NCBI GenBank assembly: GCA_001839685.1
Contig: MLAK01001011.1
Location: forward strand, 28,903-38,939
Source: Tritrichomonas foetus
Taxonomy: Eukaryota > Parabasalia > Tritrichomonadida > Tritrichomonadidae
Direction of reading: 5' to 3'
DNA length: 10,037 bases
Position 1 is the first letter of the stretch; each line of letters starts with the position of its first letter. Both the position numbers and the translations under genes were made by a program. This document shows, in pieces, positions 6,422 through 10,037 of this stretch. The notes beneath the pieces are model-generated. The model was not told the DNA's origin, ran no database searches, and worked only from the letters and a program-made list of their open reading frames with translations.

Positions 6422-8389
6422 ATGGCATTTTCAATGCAACCTACAATATCTTTTTATACCATACAGTTTATTGTAAATTTTAAAAACAATGAAAATTGGA
6501 ATAATTCTTCACATAGACTTTCTTGGAGAGTTGAAAATGCAACACTTTTAAAAATTGGTAAAAACAAGATATTAGATTTCAATCAAAATGACCAAACTGG
6601 ATTTGACCTTCAATTTTTTCCTGAAACTGACAAGCATAAATGCTATCAACCAGTTTTAATAAAAGTTGCGTGTGATAAAATCACTTCAGTAAATCTAGTT
6701 TTCTTTAAACGAAAACAGATAAACTTTGAAAGAGTTTTGAAATTCAAAGATATAACATCAGGAAGTGTAATTTTGTGTTCAGATGGAAATGAATTTTCCA
6801 ATTTTCAAGTTTTTGTTAGTTTTACACCAAATCGCGTGAGCAAATTTAGAGGAAGTTATGAAACCCATAATAATATTGCATATTCTTTTTTCCTTTCTTA
6901 TCAACAAGAAGGGAAATATTTCACAAAATGCAAAAATGATATAATATCTGACAATAATTTTCTTTTTGTTCTTTTTAGATCAAATGAAACCAATTCGAAA
7001 AATTACGAATTTTATGATCCTTTCATGCATTCCAATCCGATTGAACATTATTATGGAAGGACTAACGAAAATTTATATGTTGCTTTACATCAAAAATCAC
7101 ACACTGATTTTCTTTCATTTTCCATTAGAAGTTTGCTAACTAATGAAAAAAAATTAGTCGATCAAAGCAATAATAGAAGATTAGATATTCCATTCACTTT
7201 AATGGAAAAAACTCAAGTATTAGGAATGTTTCATAACGGAAAAGTTAAAACTAAACTTTTTATTAACATTCCTAATGATAATTCACTTCAATCAAACATA
7301 GATGACAATATATATGAGGATACTGATATCCAAAGTAATTTTCACACTGATGCTAATAATCATGCAAATTTGAATAATTTTAATATTAACCACCCATCGA
7401 ATAGTGTTCCAAAGTATGCGAATCTTGTTAATGTTAATAATTCTAATAATTTTAACAGTTATAATGTTCACCAATTAAGCGATTTTGAAAGCAATAACAA
7501 TGAAAGTAATGATATTGATTTTTTCCGATTTCATTTAGTTGAATATCTAAAAATGTATAACTTTGATGATAAGGAGATTCAATCTCACAACAAGAATTTA
7601 AAAAAATTTTTTAAACATGTTCATACAGAATCTCTTGAGAGTTTTCAAGATTCTGAAATTAATAAAGCAAGAATATATAAAAAATCAGTAGTGACTTTTT
7701 CAATTGCCGTTATTTTTGCCGATGATTCATATTTGAAGAATTTAGGATGTGCTGATATTTTAGGCATTAAATCTATTTTAAGTATTAATGAATCACTACC
7801 AGTTTTTACAATTATTATTACAAATCAACCAATTGATGAAAATTCATTTTGGAATGATTTCTCACAAAATGTAATCGTTGGTTTTGAAGGAAAAAAAGAT
7901 CTAATTGATTTCTATTCGAAATTAAAATGTATTTTCAAATTCTTCCAAAAATGGATCGATCAACTTCATTTCAATTATGAAGTTCAAATGGAGCTGTACA
8001 AAGACATTCATTATAATGATTTTGTTATTCAAAGGTTAAAACAACTTCTAGAATATGATGAAAACAATTCATTGTATGCCTGGAAAGATCCACAAGCAAT
8101 TTTGGCTTTATTGAAAGGGGATTTCAAAATAAAACCCATCTATGACATCATAGCAAATCAGTTTAATTGGTATAAAAAAACTAATCCACAAAAATTCAAA
8201 CAAATATTTGCTACAATTCTCGCTATTGCAATTGATACTAAATTAAATACGAGAAGTCAAAGAGGACTTTCAGAAATTGATGTAAAATGGTTAACAACTC
8301 TCAGAGAATGGGATAATAATATCCTCAAGGATGTCACAAAAATTCTTGTGAAAGATAATTTTAAGGAAGGTGCATATATATATGTATGA
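6422..8389 (+). CDS. Protein of unknown function (655 aa)
   Basis: I do not recognise the family. Residues 1-280 alternate hydrophobic and polar positions in the manner of beta-rich domains; about 1-140 could be a C2-like sandwich, and about 150-280 a second module (with FYDPFMHSNPIEHYYG). Residues 281-365 are an Asn/Asp/Ser-rich linker. Residues 366-655 look folded: a charged helical start, then two hydrophobic strands (VVTFSIAVIFADD near 423-435, and PVFTIIITNQP near 460-470), then a helical tail with several Trp residues (KWIDQLHFNYE, QFNWYKKTNPQKF, WLTTLREWD). There is no signal peptide or clear membrane segment, so a cytosolic protein is likely. The ATG at 6422 is the first in frame; a second ATG four codons later is possible. 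The stop is followed one base later by TAAA (8391-8394), a likely polyadenylation signal. Codon use is AT-rich like the coiled-coil gene, from which it diverges. Confidence 0.9.
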   Translation: MAFSMQPTISFYTIQFIVNFKNNENWNNSSHRLSWRVENATLLKIGKNKILDFNQNDQTGFDLQFFPETDKHKCYQPVLIKVACDKITSVNLVFFKRKQINFERVLKFKDITSGSVILCSDGNEFSNFQVFVSFTPNRVSKFRGSYETHNNIAYSFFLSYQQEGKYFTKCKNDIISDNNFLFVLFRSNETNSKNYEFYDPFMHSNPIEHYYGRTNENLYVALHQKSHTDFLSFSIRSLLTNEKKLVDQSNNRRLDIPFTLMEKTQVLGMFHNGKVKTKLFINIPNDNSLQSNIDDNIYEDTDIQSNFHTDANNHANLNNFNINHPSNSVPKYANLVNVNNSNNFNSYNVHQLSDFESNNNESNDIDFFRFHLVEYLKMYNFDDKEIQSHNKNLKKFFKHVHTESLESFQDSEINKARIYKKSVVTFSIAVIFADDSYLKNLGCADILGIKSILSINESLPVFTIIITNQPIDENSFWNDFSQNVIVGFEGKKDLIDFYSKLKCIFKFFQKWIDQLHFNYEVQMELYKDIHYNDFVIQRLKQLLEYDENNSLYAWKDPQAILALLKGDFKIKPIYDIIANQFNWYKKTNPQKFKQIFATILAIAIDTKLNTRSQRGLSEIDVKWLTTLREWDNNILKDVTKILVKDNFKEGAYIYV

Positions 8390-8571
8390 GTAAATGAGAA
8401 TAAGTGATTTATTTTCTTAAAAAGTATTAAAATTAAACTCATTTGTTTATTTACCTACACATTAACTTGATGTAAAAATCGTGTAAAGAAGAAGGGAAAA
8501 AAAAATTATTTTATTTTTAATAAATATATCGCACTTTTTTATACATGCAAAAAAGAAAATTATACATGAAC
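8390..8571. other. Convergent intergenic gap
   Basis: This 182-base gap between two converging genes contains an A-rich run near 8498-8506 and, on the minus strand, TATAAAAAAG-like sequence near 8532-8545 that could serve 3'-end formation of the SERINC transcript. I see no gene in it. Confidence 0.5.
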
Positions 8572-9723
8572 TCATGAAAAGTCACGGTCAGGACATACTA
8601 GTGGTGCAACAAGTGTCCATGCATAAAGAAGTTGTGTAACCCAAGTAGCAGAAAGATTGATCCAGAGTGCAATCTTACCTCGGTCAGTAGTCCAAGAAGC
8701 CTGCTCATCTGCTAATCCCCAGTGTGTAACAATCATTGTTATGTAAACAGAAGCGAGTGCAAAAACTAAATGGAAAAATGATAATGAAAAGATTGGTTCA
8801 TCTCCATCTTCACTTTGCTTGCAGCTGCATGAATCAGTGAACTGTGAGGAAGCACTAAAAGCAGAATATCCTGCCCAAGTGAGTGTGAAAAGTGAAGCAG
8901 CAATTGAATAATAAATTTGAGTACCGCTTTTAGATATTGAGTTACAACTTGGTTCACACATCAAACCAGCACAAGTCAAATAGGAGCAGTATGCACATAT
9001 TAATGATGCTGTAAAAATAGAGCCATGTTCAATAATTAATGAAGCAACAAAAAGTATTATTGAAATCACCAAATTGACCGAAATAATAATATTATTTTTA
9101 GAGCAATCGCCTCGGCCAAAAACATAAAATTCTGCACCATAGCCAGCAATCGATATGACGGTTAGAACAATTGTAACAGTAAGAAGAAGCCAATTGTTGC
9201 CATCATCATCAGATGCAAATTTATCATTCAGCGAATGGAAGAAATCTACCAAAAAAATGATCTGCAAAACAAGATAAATTCCAGAAATGTAAATTGCCGC
9301 CTTCATATAAAAGTCGAAAAAATCATCTGGAATGAACCAAAAACCAGCCCAAATGCCAAAATAAATAAGGCTATGAAGCCAGGGCCATGAAATGTGAATC
9401 ATAAATTGGCATGAATCAACTAAGTTTTTGTTACAAATCGTGATTATCGAATGGACCAAATACCAAATGGCCAATGAAGAAGTTGTACGTGCGACGAGAC
9501 TAACACCAATGGCGCTTTTTCCTGTATAAATTGTATTGATAATCTTGCCAAGCCAAGTCGATCCTGTATTGTAAAGAATAAAACATAAAATTCCGACGAA
9601 AATGAATTTTCCCATATAGTAAATGTTTGCTTTCTTAAGATTGTGCTCGGCATCGGCGCCTGGAGAAGGATGAGATAGTTGAATTGGAAGATCCTTGGAA
9701 TCAGAAAATTCGTGATATTCCAT
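8572..9723 (-). CDS. SERINC/TMS1-family multi-pass membrane protein (383 aa)
   Basis: SERINC proteins are membrane proteins linked to serine incorporation into phosphatidylserine and sphingolipids, and more recently to lipid scrambling; the exact activity here is unknown. About ten hydrophobic helices can be placed, near residues 37-52, 74-98, 108-130, 138-160, 178-198, 211-230, 235-255, 271-290, 315-334 and 352-375. Family hallmarks are the GYSAFSASSQ segment (284-293), the FFHLVFALASVYITM helix followed by a Thr-His-Trp turn (316-335), and the C-terminal W-N-...-YAWTLVAPLVCPDR block (354-380). A Cys-rich loop occurs at 249-260 and 299-301. Length is within the family range. The frame stays open upstream, but only through a TTG at 9834; the first ATG is at 9723, and an initiator motif ends a few bases before it, so 9723 is the start. 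Confidence 0.96.
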   Translation of the reverse strand: MEYHEFSDSKDLPIQLSHPSPGADAEHNLKKANIYYMGKFIFVGILCFILYNTGSTWLGKIINTIYTGKSAIGVSLVARTTSSLAIWYLVHSIITICNKNLVDSCQFMIHISWPWLHSLIYFGIWAGFWFIPDDFFDFYMKAAIYISGIYLVLQIIFLVDFFHSLNDKFASDDDGNNWLLLTVTIVLTVISIAGYGAEFYVFGRGDCSKNNIIISVNLVISIILFVASLIIEHGSIFTASLICAYCSYLTCAGLMCEPSCNSISKSGTQIYYSIAASLFTLTWAGYSAFSASSQFTDSCSCKQSEDGDEPIFSLSFFHLVFALASVYITMIVTHWGLADEQASWTTDRGKIALWINLSATWVTQLLYAWTLVAPLVCPDRDFS

Positions 9724-9730
9724 TTTTAAA

Positions 9731-9737
9731 AATGTGA
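9731..9737 (-). promoter_or_regulatory. Candidate trichomonad initiator for the SERINC gene
   Basis: On the minus strand this reads TCACATT, a good fit to TCA+1, pyrimidine, A/T. The presumed start (A at 9735) gives a 12-base 5' leader before the ATG at 9723, typical for trichomonads. It is the strongest initiator match in the window and decides the SERINC start. Confidence 0.6.
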
Positions 9738-9838
9738 CATGATTTTTTTTTTCTGGAATTGAAATTGTGGGAATGGTCTTTTTGTGAAGATTTCGGTGAA
9801 AATTTAAATATTTTGTGCGATATAATAAGGTCAATTTT

Positions 9839-9858
9839 TAACGGTTTCAAAATAACTG
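9839..9858. promoter_or_regulatory. Two Myb-type half-sites
   Basis: TAACGG (9839-9844) and TAACTG (9853-9858) both match the general Myb recognition core YAAC[G/T]G and are spaced 14 bases start to start. They lie in the 191-base gap between the divergent SERINC start (9723) and the next gene's start (9915). Trichomonads use many Myb-type regulators, some of which recognise TAACGA-like elements. Assignment is by motif only. Confidence 0.3.
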
Positions 9859-9914
9859 AGTCAAAGAAAATGGTTAGAATTATATTATGACTTGAACAAA
9901 TTAATAAATTATTC

Positions 9915-10037
9915 ATGCTGATTTTAAGAATTATACTTTTTACACTTTCACTTTGTAATGAAACTAATAAATCTTTCTTATGGTCTTCACTTGTTGAAGT
10001 TGTGAACTTAATTTCCTCCTATATGAAAGGTTTACAA
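9915..10037 (+). CDS. Partial gene start with signal-peptide-like N-terminus (runs off right edge)
   Basis: From an ATG at 9915 the frame stays open for 41 codons to the end of the window; an in-frame TGA at 9888-9890 lies upstream, so this is the first possible ATG. The N-terminus MLILRIILFTLSLC is hydrophobic with a single Arg, like a secretory signal or signal anchor, followed by an N-glycosylation-type NET and a mixed helical stretch (SSLVEVVNLISSYMKG). The gene would diverge from SERINC across 191 bases. No good initiator was found; TTCATG overlaps the start itself. A minus-strand frame is also open across the same stretch, so strand choice rests on the ATG, the signal-like sequence and the edge position. 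Function cannot be assigned. Confidence 0.5.
   Translation, partial: MLILRIILFTLSLCNETNKSFLWSSLVEVVNLISSYMKGLQ

Noticed and set aside
9724..9834. 37-codon N-terminal extension of the SERINC ORF
   Set aside because: It would start at a TTG, has no membrane-protein character, and would place the initiator motif at 9731-9737 inside the coding region.

Overview
The window looks like nuclear DNA of a unicellular eukaryote, most likely a trichomonad (parabasalid) and closer to an AT-rich one such as Tritrichomonas than to Trichomonas vaginalis. The reasons are intron-free long ORFs using the standard code, very AT-rich short intergenic gaps (about 105 to 230 bp in the gene-dense half), Asn/Ser-rich low-complexity proteins, and TCA+1-pyrimidine initiator-like (Inr) motifs a few to about 25 bases before several ATGs, which is the known core promoter of trichomonads. 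No bacterial operon, ribosome binding site, tRNA, rRNA or CRISPR array was seen. The species call is inference.

Layout. Positions 1-2770 hold no intact gene. This stretch contains a decayed minus-strand coding region (603-1340, probably wider), a decayed plus-strand coding region (about 1497-1833), a pair of inverted repeats (261-285 and 1434-1458) that bracket the first decayed region, and several small repeats and palindromes. From 2794 onward the window is gene-dense: a small basic 194-aa protein of unknown function with higher GC than its neighbours (2794-3378, +); a 903-aa coiled-coil protein (3605-6316, -); a 655-aa protein of unknown function (6422-8389, +), divergent from the coiled-coil gene across a 105-bp shared promoter region; a SERINC/TMS1-family multi-pass membrane protein (8572-9723, -); and the start of a further plus-strand gene with a signal-peptide-like N-terminus (9915 to the right edge).

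Functional reading. Only the SERINC gene can be assigned to a known family with confidence. The coiled-coil protein has a short conserved-looking motif recalling an N-terminal motif of flagellate and animal coiled-coil proteins (CCDC177/CCDC185-like), so a cytoskeletal role is plausible but unproven. Nothing shows that the genes act together; trichomonad genes are transcribed singly, so neighbourhood says little about shared function. The most interesting material is the possible degenerate mobile element on the left, the unassigned 194-aa and 655-aa proteins, and the two divergent promoter regions.
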